Assembly: GCF_010500955.1 (NCBI RefSeq)
Contig: NZ_QVMJ01000027.1
Location: 1 to 55,352 of the forward strand
Origin: Bacteroides sp. 519
Lineage (GTDB): Bacteria; Bacteroidota; Bacteroidia; Bacteroidales; Bacteroidaceae
Direction of reading: 5' to 3'
Length of the DNA: 55,352 nt
Positions 36,048-45,086 of the stretch are shown here, one piece after another. The position numbers and the translations under genes are program-made. The notes below the pieces were generated by a model. That model did no database searches. It worked only from the letters and a program-made list of their open reading frames with translations, and was not told where the DNA came from. Numbering within the stretch: position 1 is the stretch's first letter; every line of letters begins with the position of its first letter.

Positions 36048-36164
36048 TGAGGCAGGCCGGAATCGAACCGGCGACCCAGAACCCTAGAAGTAAATCCCGG
36101 TTGACCTAAATAAAAAGATAATTGCGGAATTACACACTTGCTCTACCAACTGAGCTACTGCCTC
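36048..36164 (-). tRNA. tRNA-like gene with oversized anticodon arm, copy 1
   Basis: On the minus strand: perfect 7-bp acceptor (GAGGCAG/CTGCCTC) with discriminator A, D arm GCTCAGTTGGTAGAGC, variable-loop-like GGGTC, and a perfect T arm GCCGG-TTCGATT-CCGGC. But 66 nt lie between the D arm and T arm where about 22 are normal, so the element is 117 nt long. No 5-bp stem with a 7-nt anticodon loop can be formed; an imperfect stem GTAATTCC/GGGATTTAC can close a longer arm. The ends resemble a Lys-type tRNA. It could be a broken tRNA, an interrupted tRNA or a tRNA-like leader element. Confidence 0.5.
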
Positions 36165-36168
36165 ATAA

Positions 36169-36190
36169 AAAACAGGTAAAACCTGTTTTC
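36169..36190. terminator. hairpin upstream of tRNA-like copy 1
   Basis: AAAACAGG-TAAAA-CCTGTTTT, an 8-bp palindromic stem with a T run on either strand. On the minus strand it lies between the TATCTTTG box and the tRNA-like element, so it could stop transcription before it. Confidence 0.55.
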
Positions 36191-36225
36191 GTTATATCAA
36201 ATATCGCTTTGTCTTATTGACTCTG

Positions 36226-36233
36226 CAAAGATA
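36226..36233 (-). promoter_or_regulatory. -7 box upstream of tRNA-like copy 1
   Basis: Minus strand TATCTTTG; the same box recurs in the right copy at 45359-45366. Confidence 0.55.
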
Positions 36234-36272
36234 GTAGGGTGGGTATGCAGTTTATTTGCGTAGCAAAAAAAT

Positions 36273-36648
36273 ATTATTAAACCTGTCAACCTGTTCTAGG
36301 GATAAGAAGAAAGAGTCTACGGAAGAAACTAGACTTTCTTATCGAAAAATATTCATATCAATAGAGCATAGAGCATTTGGTTATAATTCCGTTCCAATTC
36401 GGCAAATCCAATTCGAACCAAAATAACGGTCATTGCGACTAACAACTACCAACAGTACTCAATGTGAGTGTTTTAAAATATTTTATTAAAAATATTTGTT
36501 TTTATTCATAAATAATGCTTTATTTGCATTTGCATAATTTTAACAGACGCTGATTCTATTCGTTTATTATTAATGAATTACAGCCTCTTCCGTCTTCTAT
36601 TATTAATGCCAAATCTGAGAGGCTATAGGCATAGTTATATCTAATTCT
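36273..36648. other. leader region of the bracketed operon
   Basis: No gene is seen. A TTTG at 36495-36498 and TTTATTTG at 36519-36526, 20 nt apart, approximate the Bacteroidota promoter with one mismatch. A possible stem AGCCTCT/AGAGGCT (36582-36588 with 36618-36624) lies in the roughly 115-nt leader before the ATG at 36649. Confidence 0.45.
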
Positions 36649-36891
36649 ATGAAGCACAGCACTTTTTGGACTCTATCATTATTTGCATTGCTATTGCTTT
36701 ATGCATGTGAAAGAGATGATTATGATGACAACGAAATTCCCGATTCGCATCTAATATTGGAGGCCCGGAATTATTTCGAAGATTACGCCTCTATGGAAAT
36801 GGAAGAGGAACCTACTGGATTACATCCTGGCAATATTGCTCCCGAATGGGGAAGAGCCAGAGCCTTTACTCAACTGGTACCTTTGCAGTGA
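36649..36891 (+). CDS. N-terminal part of frameshifted lipoprotein
   Basis: 80 codons: a lipoprotein signal with lipobox LYAC (Cys20) then an acidic segment. The frame ends soon after NIAPEWGRAR. One extra G in the GGGG run at 36848-36851 would change this to PEWGKSQS and continue into the next open frame as a single 496-residue protein. So this is the front piece of a gene broken by a one-base contraction, or of a contingency locus, or the gap is a sequencing error. Confidence 0.7.
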   Translation: MKHSTFWTLSLFALLLLYACERDDYDDNEIPDSHLILEARNYFEDYASMEMEEEPTGLHPGNIAPEWGRARAFTQLVPLQ

Positions 36892-38138
36892 ATGTTCCTT
36901 TAATTACCGAAGCCACTTATGAAGGCTCATTTTACACGACAACCGATACAACTTCTTCGGAGCATCACGAAACCTATTCTACTGTAATGTTGCAAAAGTT
37001 AATTGTAGTAAAAGACTTGGAAGCAAACGTCTATAGCTGCTATATCGCAACAATTATTCCTGCAGAGGAAAATGCAACAAAAAACAGTACTAAAATAGAT
37101 AAAATGTTTTATGGTGGTGATCCAAATAGTGATTTTAGTGGAACAATTGTATATTCAACTGTTACTACTAATTACACTATTGGAGTAGAAAAATATACCA
37201 AAGGACAATTATGTGGTTATAAATCTATGTTTTATGCAAGTGAAAACCACTTGGCTGATCTGGATGATATGACTGATTTGCTAGGATCGGCACGGTTGAA
37301 AAGGAATGTTAGAACCTTGACAAAAAATAGTGAATTTGGTGGCGGTGGGTCATATTGGTTACCCGATGTTATTATAACGGCTCCAAAAACAACACCAACA
37401 CCGCCTCCACCTCCACCATCGTTACCACCTCCTTATGTTCCGCCAACAAATTCAATTCCGGATTATTATTATCCACCTGCTTATATTCCACCTGCACAAC
37501 CGCCAAGAACAGGGAGTGGAACAGGTTCTAGTCAACAATATCCAGTACCTAGAGTCACTAGCCCTGGTGCCAGTGCCCCTGATATTGCCGCTGCTTTGAA
37601 CGCTGTAGTTGAAGCAATCAACGATGTACTTCCTGAAATTTATGAAAAGTTGAAAGCAATGGGTGTTGACTTGAATAAATATAAAATCAAATTTGCAACA
37701 AATTGCTACACCAATGCTATAAAAGAGAAAGATGGAACCATAGGGATATGCCAAAAATTCGTTTATAATGGTTATACAATTAATGATCAGGTAGCTATCA
37801 TTTGGCATGAAATATATCATGTTGATAATGATAAGATTGTAGGAGATGGACAAATACTGCCTTCCGCTATCATGATAGAAAATGTTCCATCGCATATTGA
37901 GCATCATATTAAGACCGTGGAACTTAATTTTCCAGGCTCTTCACTAGAAGATTATAAAGGAGAGATTAGTATTAAAATGCTTCAATCTCCTCAGTATTAT
38001 AGAAATGAAATAGCAGCCTATAAGGCAGAAATAGCTACTCATAAAAATGTTTCTTCAAAGTATAATCAGGAAAGAGCATATGTGTTATGGAAACATGAAC
38101 AGACTTTAATTATATCAGAAAAATATTATAAAAAATAG
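36846..38138 (+). CDS. C-terminal part of frameshifted HExxH metallopeptidase-like lipoprotein
   Basis: 430 codons in the frame reached after the G-run shift; the ATG at 36846 is probably not a true start. Seen: a beta-rich first region (TFAVNVPLITEATYEGSF), a proline-rich linker (about residues 182-225, with PPPPPP and PPPYVPP), and a helical C-terminal region with IIWHEIYHVDND, where His321, Glu322 and His325 form a zinc-peptidase HExxH motif. The intact protein would be an outer-surface lipoprotein with a possible zinc protease domain. It is the first gene of the bracketed operon; the next starts 5 nt later. I do not recognise a named family. Confidence 0.7.
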   Translation: MGKSQSLYSTGTFAVNVPLITEATYEGSFYTTTDTTSSEHHETYSTVMLQKLIVVKDLEANVYSCYIATIIPAEENATKNSTKIDKMFYGGDPNSDFSGTIVYSTVTTNYTIGVEKYTKGQLCGYKSMFYASENHLADLDDMTDLLGSARLKRNVRTLTKNSEFGGGGSYWLPDVIITAPKTTPTPPPPPPSLPPPYVPPTNSIPDYYYPPAYIPPAQPPRTGSGTGSSQQYPVPRVTSPGASAPDIAAALNAVVEAINDVLPEIYEKLKAMGVDLNKYKIKFATNCYTNAIKEKDGTIGICQKFVYNGYTINDQVAIIWHEIYHVDNDKIVGDGQILPSAIMIENVPSHIEHHIKTVELNFPGSSLEDYKGEISIKMLQSPQYYRNEIAAYKAEIATHKNVSSKYNQERAYVLWKHEQTLIISEKYYKK

Positions 38139-38143
38139 AAAAT

Positions 38144-38974
38144 ATGAGAAAAGGAAATATTTTAATCATAATGCTGTTGTGCTCTGTGTGGATTACAGCA
38201 CAACAACCGGAAATTGTTGTAAATTCATCCTACGACGCTTATAATAAAATTATAACGATTATTCTTACAAATACCACAGACAAAACAATGCGTATTCGTA
38301 ATATTAGTGATCCAATGAGTTCTGGAAGCAATGTGCTATTTAAATTTTTTGATAAAAATGGTCGAGTATTTAGTGACTACACGGCGGTTTTTCTAGAGGC
38401 ATTGGCTTACCAAAAGGTTGTCTATATAGAACCACGTTCCAATAAGTTTTTTAAATTTTATTTAGACAATATGCGACCCTCTACTATTTCAACAGAAATT
38501 TATTCGGTTAAAGCAGACTGTCATGTGTACTATACTATTCCTGATAAAAAAATATCTAACAAATACTTAAATAAAACCTTAACTATCAAGACCAAGCAAG
38601 ACCTTATGATATACTCCAATTATGATAGTTATAATCAAATAATAATGATAACTCTTTCCAATACATCAGATAAGATAATGAATATTCGTAATTCTGGTTC
38701 ACCTGTTTGTTTTGGATTTTTAAATCAAAAAAATGAAAAGTTAGGTTCTGGTTCTTTTCTTCTTATTCAAGAAGGGAAATCTCCAGCGACTATAAAAATC
38801 AATCCACGTTCTGCCATCACACTGAAGTATCCTTTAAAAGAGATTCGGAAAGGAGTAAACAAACAAACTGAAATTGTTACAGTAGAAACGACATGTTCAA
38901 TACGTTATGATATTCCAGATATAAAGATTACGAATGGACATTCTGGTAGAACGTTAACAACCAAAATTAAATAA
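38144..38974 (+). CDS. secreted protein with two related beta-domain repeats
   Basis: 276 residues with a signal peptide (NILIIMLLCSVWITAQ). Two similar halves follow: each starts SYDAYNKIITIILTNTTDK or NYDSYNQIIMITLSNTSDK, continues with IRN, a PRS segment and ends with YxIPDxKI and a TLTxKTK strand. They look like Ig-like beta sandwiches. The next gene carries two more copies of the same repeat. No catalytic motif is seen; binding or a structural role in the periplasm is likely. Function unknown. Confidence 0.75.
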   Translation: MRKGNILIIMLLCSVWITAQQPEIVVNSSYDAYNKIITIILTNTTDKTMRIRNISDPMSSGSNVLFKFFDKNGRVFSDYTAVFLEALAYQKVVYIEPRSNKFFKFYLDNMRPSTISTEIYSVKADCHVYYTIPDKKISNKYLNKTLTIKTKQDLMIYSNYDSYNQIIMITLSNTSDKIMNIRNSGSPVCFGFLNQKNEKLGSGSFLLIQEGKSPATIKINPRSAITLKYPLKEIRKGVNKQTEIVTVETTCSIRYDIPDIKITNGHSGRTLTTKIK

Positions 38975-39058
38975 AGTAAGTATAATGAGGCAATTCATAT
39001 CTAGGATATGGATTGCTTTCGTTAGATTATGGCGACAATGATATTCCAGGCATTAAGT

Positions 39059-40297
39059 ATGAAAATTGAGAACTTTTTAATAGTTACATTCCTATTCTTG
39101 TCATTATCTGTTTCTGCCCAACAGGAAGAACCGGTTGTAAGTTCATCATATAATAGTAATGAAGATATACTAATGATTATTCTAACAAATCCAACGGATA
39201 AAAAAATGATCATTCATAATAGTATTGAAGGCCCCGGAAGTATTATTCAATTCCAATTTCTCAATGATAAGGGAGAGAGATTTGGCTTTTATGATGAGGT
39301 GTTTTCACCCAATTGGAATTTTCCTAAATCAATAAGTATTAATCCACGATCAAACATCGTTTGCAAATATAAAATGGATGATATTCGTCGAGGAACGAAA
39401 AGAATAACAGAGATAAGGAATGTGATTATGGATTGTATTATAGCTTATAGTATTCCTGATAAAAAAATATATGGCGTTTATTTAAATAAGAGTCTCACTC
39501 TTAAAACGAGACAAGGGCTTAGTATTGGTTTCTCTTATGATAGTCCCGTAATTAACCTGTCATATATTAAAAATGATGATCTAATAAGAATTACGATAAG
39601 CAACCCAACCGATAAACGAATGTTTATTCACAACAGTAGAGATTTACATGATACTTCACAAAGTTTCATCCAATTCCGATTTATAAATGAAAGTGGAGAG
39701 ATATTTGATTTATATACTGAAGTATTCTCACTTGAGTGGGATTTTCCCAAACTAATTGAAATAAAACCACATTCAAACATTGTTTGTAAATATCGACTTT
39801 CAGACATTAAAAAAGGAACAACAAGAAAGTCGGAAGTAAGGAAGGTTGAAGCAGAATGCTATGTTAGATATAGTATCCCTGAAAAAGACATAATGGCTGT
39901 TCCTTTTAAAGAAATTTTAACCGTTAAAACAACAGGGCATTTCCAAATAGGTTTTTCTATAGATAGTCCAGAAGTGCTGGAACCTGATTCTGTTGATATT
40001 TGTCCGCAATTTCCTGGTGGCTATGATGAACTCCAAAAATTCCTGAAAAACAATACTATATATGAACCCGAAGGGGAAAGAAATCCAATAATTGTAGGAT
40101 TCATTGTAGAAAAAGATGGTATTACTAATCCTTTATTGATGCGTTCAATAGACCCTTATTTGGATAGGGAAGCCCTAAGATTGGTATCTATTATGCCTAA
40201 GTGGGAGCCTGGTTGTTTGAACGGCACTCCTGTACGGGTGCAGTATCGAGTTCTTGTCTATTTTGGGGAAATGAATACATTAAAAAAAGAACGATGA
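39059..40297 (+). CDS. two-repeat beta-domain protein fused to a TonB C-terminal domain
   Basis: 412 residues from the ATG at 39059, which gives a clean signal peptide (NFLIVTFLFLSLSVSAQ); the ATG 30 nt upstream does not. Two repeats homologous to those of the previous gene (ILMIILTNPTDKKMIIHNS, LIRITISNPTDKRMFIHNS) are followed at about 325-405 by a TonB C-terminal-like domain: CPQFPGGYDELQKFLKNN, IVEKDGITNP, and REALRLVSIMPKWEPG. There is no TonB transmembrane anchor and proline spacer, so it is not a standard TonB; the domain may bind an outer-membrane receptor or peptidoglycan. Confidence 0.8.
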   Translation: MKIENFLIVTFLFLSLSVSAQQEEPVVSSSYNSNEDILMIILTNPTDKKMIIHNSIEGPGSIIQFQFLNDKGERFGFYDEVFSPNWNFPKSISINPRSNIVCKYKMDDIRRGTKRITEIRNVIMDCIIAYSIPDKKIYGVYLNKSLTLKTRQGLSIGFSYDSPVINLSYIKNDDLIRITISNPTDKRMFIHNSRDLHDTSQSFIQFRFINESGEIFDLYTEVFSLEWDFPKLIEIKPHSNIVCKYRLSDIKKGTTRKSEVRKVEAECYVRYSIPEKDIMAVPFKEILTVKTTGHFQIGFSIDSPEVLEPDSVDICPQFPGGYDELQKFLKNNTIYEPEGERNPIIVGFIVEKDGITNPLLMRSIDPYLDREALRLVSIMPKWEPGCLNGTPVRVQYRVLVYFGEMNTLKKER

Positions 40298-42192
40298 AAT
40301 CAGTATGTATTATACTCATTTGCTTTTTGGGAGTTTCTTGTACCAAACATTATCGTTACTCTCCCAATGTCGAAGAAGCATTATCTCAAGCCGGTAACAA
40401 CCGAATCCAACTGGAAACTGTATTAATACACTACAGTAAGAGTCCCGCTGACAGTTTAAAGCTACGGGCAGCCGAATTCCTTATAGCCAATATGCCTGGA
40501 AAATATGCCGAATATTATGATACCTCTTGGGAAAACATAGCAGCGGCCTTATACCGATGGAGTAATACACAAGACAAAGAACTATTGCTGAAAGAATATA
40601 ATTGGGGAAAAAGAATAATAAAAGAAGACATAAAAAACATAACCTCCAACTATTTAATAAGCAATATAGAATTAGCATTTAAGGTATGGCAGGAACAACC
40701 TTGGGGGAAATATATTTCTTTCGATCTTTTTTGTGAAGAGATATTACCATACAGAGTTGGAAAAGAACCACTGGAAAACTGGCGCGAAAAAGTTTTGGCT
40801 AGTTTCGATGACTTAAACCTGTATTTCAAGGAACACAACGATATAACCGCAGTTGAAGCTTGTGCAATGGTAAATAAACAACTGCCACCTTTTATATGGG
40901 TTAATTACCCCATGCCAACAATGACATACTCTATGCTTATGACCACCCCACGCGGAACGTGTGACGAAATGGGTGCACTTGCCATTTTTGTTATGCGGGC
41001 ATTAGGGATACCTGTTACCAGAGATTTTACTATACAGTGGCCAAATAGAAACCTTGGACATTCATGGAATGCCGTTTGCGATAGTAATGGGGTACATATT
41101 GCTTTTATGGGTGTAGAAACCATTCCCGGTGAAGATCATTTAGGCATACGACTCAGAAAAAGTAAAGTATACAGGAATACTTATGCCAAACAGCACAATA
41201 TTACCCTACCCGATAATTTTATTCCTTCGGAATTACAGAACCAATATATGAAAGATGTATCTTTGGAATATGTAGGATGCAACTTCGATGTAGAATTACC
41301 CATTTTTTTTCCTACTGCAAATGTAAATGGATATGCATATTTACTTTCTATGGGGAAACAAGCATCAAGTATTGTTGGATGGGGAAATGTTGAGAATAAT
41401 AATATACATTTTTCGGGTGTTGGAAAGAATATCCTTTATTTACCTGTTTTTTATATAAACGAAGAACATGTACCTGCCGGATTTCCATTTCGACTGGATG
41501 ACAATGGCGATTTACAAGTGTTTGAACCTGATATGGCGAATATTGAACCGCTCTTAGTATCCGATGCGGGTTTAAATCACCCATGGCTTTACCGTATGCA
41601 ACAAGGGACATTTGAAGCAGCCAACCGTAATGATTTCTTTGATAAAAAAGTGCTATTTACTATCAAAGATATGCCAGGAACAGATTTTGAGAAAGTTGGT
41701 ATAAGCGACCTCACACCATACCGGTATTTACGATACGTTTCTCCTAAAGGAGGGCATTGTAATGTATCCGAAATACAGTTCTATGGGAGAAACGGGGAGA
41801 AACTCACAGGAAAGAATATAGGTACTTCAGGATCATGGTACAATTCACCAATGGCATGTGATAAAGTATTTGATGACGATATATATACTTATTTTGATGC
41901 AACTGAAGCAGACTTTGCTTGGACAGGACTTGATTTGGGGACACCACAAGTCCTTTCCGAAATTCATTATCTTCCACGTATTGAAGATAACAGGATAACC
42001 AAAGGCAATGTATACGAATTATATTATTGGAATGGAGACGACTGGAAAGTTTACGAAAAGAAAACAGCAACAGGAAATACCATTCTGTTTCAGGCTCCAT
42101 CTAATGGAATATTTTACGTAAGAAATGCAATAAATGACACTGAAAGTAACAAATATTTTATAGTAAAAGATGGAAAACAAATGTGGTTATAA
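40294..42192 (+). CDS. transglutaminase-like lipoprotein with discoidin-like C-terminal domain
   Basis: 632 residues from the ATG at 40294, which overlaps the previous stop as ATGA. Lipobox GVSC (Cys16). A helical region leads to a transglutaminase-like papain fold: RGTCDEMGALAIFVMRALGI with Cys223, and GHSWNAV with His256. The last 150 residues (CNVSEIQFYGRNGEKLTG, DDDIYTYFDATEADFAWTGL) match an F5/8-type C or discoidin fold, often sugar- or surface-binding. Such proteins act as cysteine peptidases or in peptide crosslinking at the cell surface. The substrate is unknown. Confidence 0.85.
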   Translation: MKSVCIILICFLGVSCTKHYRYSPNVEEALSQAGNNRIQLETVLIHYSKSPADSLKLRAAEFLIANMPGKYAEYYDTSWENIAAALYRWSNTQDKELLLKEYNWGKRIIKEDIKNITSNYLISNIELAFKVWQEQPWGKYISFDLFCEEILPYRVGKEPLENWREKVLASFDDLNLYFKEHNDITAVEACAMVNKQLPPFIWVNYPMPTMTYSMLMTTPRGTCDEMGALAIFVMRALGIPVTRDFTIQWPNRNLGHSWNAVCDSNGVHIAFMGVETIPGEDHLGIRLRKSKVYRNTYAKQHNITLPDNFIPSELQNQYMKDVSLEYVGCNFDVELPIFFPTANVNGYAYLLSMGKQASSIVGWGNVENNNIHFSGVGKNILYLPVFYINEEHVPAGFPFRLDDNGDLQVFEPDMANIEPLLVSDAGLNHPWLYRMQQGTFEAANRNDFFDKKVLFTIKDMPGTDFEKVGISDLTPYRYLRYVSPKGGHCNVSEIQFYGRNGEKLTGKNIGTSGSWYNSPMACDKVFDDDIYTYFDATEADFAWTGLDLGTPQVLSEIHYLPRIEDNRITKGNVYELYYWNGDDWKVYEKKTATGNTILFQAPSNGIFYVRNAINDTESNKYFIVKDGKQMWL

Positions 42193-43270
42193 CATAAAGC
42201 AATTAGTGATTATACTAACAGCATTACTTTCACTAATGGGATGTGGTAAAACTGAAGAAAATTTCAAACGCACGGTGATAGTTTATATGTCGGCTGATAA
42301 TGATTTGTCTGACAACGCATTGCGAAATATAGAGCAAATGAAGTCCTCATTTCCTGTTAATGAAGAAAATAATCTCATTGTATTTGTTAATTTGCCAGAC
42401 GAAATACCTTACATATTGAAAATAGAAGCAGATAAGGAAATTAAAATAAAGGAATACACAGAATTCAATTCTCTGGAAGTTGCAAATATGAATAAGGTAT
42501 TAACCGAAATAATAGGTAAGTATCCTGCTGATAAATATGGACTTGTTTTATGGTCGCATGCAAGTTCATGGCTTCCTGTAGGTTTCAATGCTAGGTCATT
42601 TGGTGAGGAAAAAGGTTTGCAAATGGATATTCTAGACATGAATAAAGCACTGCCTATTAAATTTGATTATATTCTTTTTGATGCCTGTTTAATGGGAGCT
42701 GTAGAAGTTGCTTATGAATTGAAAGACAAAACTGATTATATAATTGCATCTTCAACCGAAACCATATATACCGGTTTTCCTTATGAAATGATAATTTCGG
42801 AATTAATGACCGAAACACCGGATCTTTGCAAAATAGCTGGAAAATATATGGATTACTATCAACAATTATCTGGAATATACCAGTCGGCTACTATATCAGT
42901 GATTCATACAACAGAATTAAGCAAATTGGCTGGAATTACCCGGAAACTAATAGAAGAAAACTTATTCAATCTGGACTTACTAAATCGTTCTGCCGTACAA
43001 CAGTTGGATAATTATGAAAACCAATACATTTTTGACTTTTCCGATTTTATTTATAATGCATTTCCGAATGCTTCAAAAGAACAATTTGATAACCAACTCC
43101 AGAAAGCAGTTCTTTATAAAGCAAATACCAATGAGTTTATGAAAGAATATGTAATAAAAACCTATTGCGGTCTTAGTACTTATATTCCTTTAAAATCAAA
43201 CAACGAATTGAATAACTATTATCGAAAATTAAAATGGTGTAACGATAGTGGATACCAAAGCTTTTTATAA
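42170..43270 (+). CDS. clostripain-family (C11) cysteine peptidase lipoprotein
   Basis: 366 residues. Lipobox LMGC (Cys25). The peptidase C11 motifs are present: TVIVYMSADNDLSDNALRN, LVLWSHASSW with catalytic His130, and FDACLMGAVEV with catalytic Cys173. C11 enzymes cleave after basic residues and can self-activate. It overlaps the previous gene by 23 nt and the next by 23 nt, implying translational coupling. A surface or periplasmic protease acting with the transglutaminase-like protein is inferred from position. Confidence 0.9.
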   Translation: MENKCGYNIKQLVIILTALLSLMGCGKTEENFKRTVIVYMSADNDLSDNALRNIEQMKSSFPVNEENNLIVFVNLPDEIPYILKIEADKEIKIKEYTEFNSLEVANMNKVLTEIIGKYPADKYGLVLWSHASSWLPVGFNARSFGEEKGLQMDILDMNKALPIKFDYILFDACLMGAVEVAYELKDKTDYIIASSTETIYTGFPYEMIISELMTETPDLCKIAGKYMDYYQQLSGIYQSATISVIHTTELSKLAGITRKLIEENLFNLDLLNRSAVQQLDNYENQYIFDFSDFIYNAFPNASKEQFDNQLQKAVLYKANTNEFMKEYVIKTYCGLSTYIPLKSNNELNNYYRKLKWCNDSGYQSFL

Positions 43271-44900
43271 TATATTCGCTAATGAATTACTAAGTTGCCT
43301 GTTGATTTTATTGATAGTATCTGTTGCATTTGCATACCAGATAAAGTTTCTGCTTCAACAAAAAACTAGGTGTATTTCTATAAATATTATAGATGTAGTT
43401 GTAGGCGTAACCTTACTTTATTGTATCACTTCAATGTTTATAAATAAAGAATGGGAGGCAGACAGATATCAATATTATCAATGGGTAACGGTAATAGTCT
43501 GTTATGTTGCTTTTCGTAATTATATCTTTTCAAAAATATATATATTATATGTATGTTGCTTTCTTGGCATCTTTCAATCTGCAATAGCCATCTGCCAGAA
43601 AAACGGACTATTATCCAGTAATCATATGACATTTGATGTTACTGGTTCTTTTGATAATCCTGGTCCTTTGGGAGGGTATATAGCTATTTGTTGTGTGCTT
43701 TCTATTGGATTACTTTATGATACAATAAAGAAAAAACAGAATAAAATAAGTTTTGTTTTAATAATAGGAATACTAATACAATTAATAGGACTTTATATTG
43801 CCGACTCACGTGCGGCGCTTCTTACTTTGCTAACCGGAAGTATAACTCTTTTTATTTTAGTGGCAGCACCAAAATGGGGAAGGAAACATAAAACAACACT
43901 TTTTCTTGTAATAGCTGTATTAATTGGAGGAATATTGCTATATCAATATAGACCGACATCAGCAAATAGCAGATTGCTAATATGGCGTGTTTCGGCAGAT
44001 ATGATTATAGACGCTCCATTAACAGGACATGGAATTGGTGCTTTTCCTAAAAAATATATGATTTATCAAGCTAAATATTTTAAAGAAAGGCCAAAATCCC
44101 CATTTCTATCAGTTGCTGATAATACGATATATACTTTCAATGAATTTGTCAGTATTATTATTCAAAAAGGGATTATTGTTTTTTTATTAGTTTTATTACT
44201 GTTGTATGTTACCTTTAAATCTCCATCAAAATCGTGGGAAGACAAAACAATGAAGGCAGGATTAATGGCTTTGTTAACTTTTTCTTTTTTTTCTTATCCT
44301 TTTTCTGTTTTACCTTTAGTTTTATTCTACTCCATTTTTATTGGTTCTATAGATAATAGAATAGTGTATTCATTCAAAACAACACATACTCATAATGTTA
44401 TTCTGATTCTATACAGTATTCTAATTATTCAGACTTCTAAAGACTATCTTTTTCTTGATAATATGATTCAATCGTTATCTACTTTTTATGATCGTCAGAG
44501 TGATATCAGTCTCACCCAATACCGTAAATTAAAATTCAACACTAGCTTTAATGATTATTATACAACTTGGCTTATTCAACAGCCTGAATGTATAGATAGT
44601 GAACGACTAAGAGATATTTATCCTTCCTGTGAAAGTTATTGCATGATTGGAAATTATTATTTAAAACATAATGATTATGAATTGGCTGAGTTCTATTTGC
44701 GACAAGCATCTTATATGATACCTACACGTTTTCGACCTCAATATTATTTATGGGAGTTATACATTTTTACAGAACAAACAGAAAAAGCTTTTCAAGTAGC
44801 AGAGCATATATTATCTATGCCTTTAAAAATAGAAAGCACATACACACTTAGAATGAAAAGAAGAATTAGAGAGTATTATGACTCGAAAGCCTCAGTATAG
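43248..44900 (+). CDS. O-antigen ligase-like membrane protein with C-terminal TPR-like tail
   Basis: 550 residues from a GTG start at 43248, overlapping the C11 gene by 23 nt. About ten membrane segments; the O-antigen ligase/Wzy_C features are TGSFDNPGPLGGYIAIC, the periplasmic loop with DSRAALLTLL, and LIWRVSADMIIDAPLTGHGI. The last 130 residues are helical and repeat-like (YLKHNDYELAEFYLRQASYM). Such proteins transfer lipid-linked glycan to lipid A-core or, in PglL-like members, to protein. Its place after surface proteases suggests protein glycosylation or glycan ligation, but this is inference. Confidence 0.85.
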   Translation: MDTKAFYNIFANELLSCLLILLIVSVAFAYQIKFLLQQKTRCISINIIDVVVGVTLLYCITSMFINKEWEADRYQYYQWVTVIVCYVAFRNYIFSKIYILYVCCFLGIFQSAIAICQKNGLLSSNHMTFDVTGSFDNPGPLGGYIAICCVLSIGLLYDTIKKKQNKISFVLIIGILIQLIGLYIADSRAALLTLLTGSITLFILVAAPKWGRKHKTTLFLVIAVLIGGILLYQYRPTSANSRLLIWRVSADMIIDAPLTGHGIGAFPKKYMIYQAKYFKERPKSPFLSVADNTIYTFNEFVSIIIQKGIIVFLLVLLLLYVTFKSPSKSWEDKTMKAGLMALLTFSFFSYPFSVLPLVLFYSIFIGSIDNRIVYSFKTTHTHNVILILYSILIIQTSKDYLFLDNMIQSLSTFYDRQSDISLTQYRKLKFNTSFNDYYTTWLIQQPECIDSERLRDIYPSCESYCMIGNYYLKHNDYELAEFYLRQASYMIPTRFRPQYYLWELYIFTEQTEKAFQVAEHILSMPLKIESTYTLRMKRRIREYYDSKASV

Positions 44901-45086
44901 AAAATCCACTTTTCCAATGAAATAAAATCCGTTAGTGAATCCGTAAAGTGTATTATATAATCGTTCTACAAGCGAAGTAAAAGACAATTATGCTTACGAT
45001 GATTCTTAGCTTCGCGGGTAGTCATATTGGTTGCAACAAATTGTGTGCTTCCTGATTCTCTCCCAGATCAGAAATGAAGAGTGATT
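44901..45086. other. spacer after the bracketed operon
   Basis: No gene, terminator or repeat is recognised between the stop of the O-antigen-ligase-like gene and the right direct repeat. Confidence 0.5.

Larger units (their letters stand above)
35954..36272. repeat. 319-bp direct repeat, left copy
   Basis: This segment recurs at 45087-45405, offset by 9133 bp with no gaps and about five mismatches. It carries, on the minus strand, a TATCTTTG box, a hairpin with T run (36169-36190) and a tRNA-like sequence. The two copies bracket the AT-rich six-gene segment and look like the ends of an inserted or duplicated unit. Confidence 0.92.

Noticed and set aside
36048..36164. Group I intron in the tRNA-like element
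   Set aside because: The extra sequence is about 44 nt, far too short, and group I core elements are missing.
36846..36891. Programmed -1 ribosomal frameshift
   Set aside because: No slippery heptamer or following pseudoknot is seen at the shift; a one-base change in the G run explains it better.
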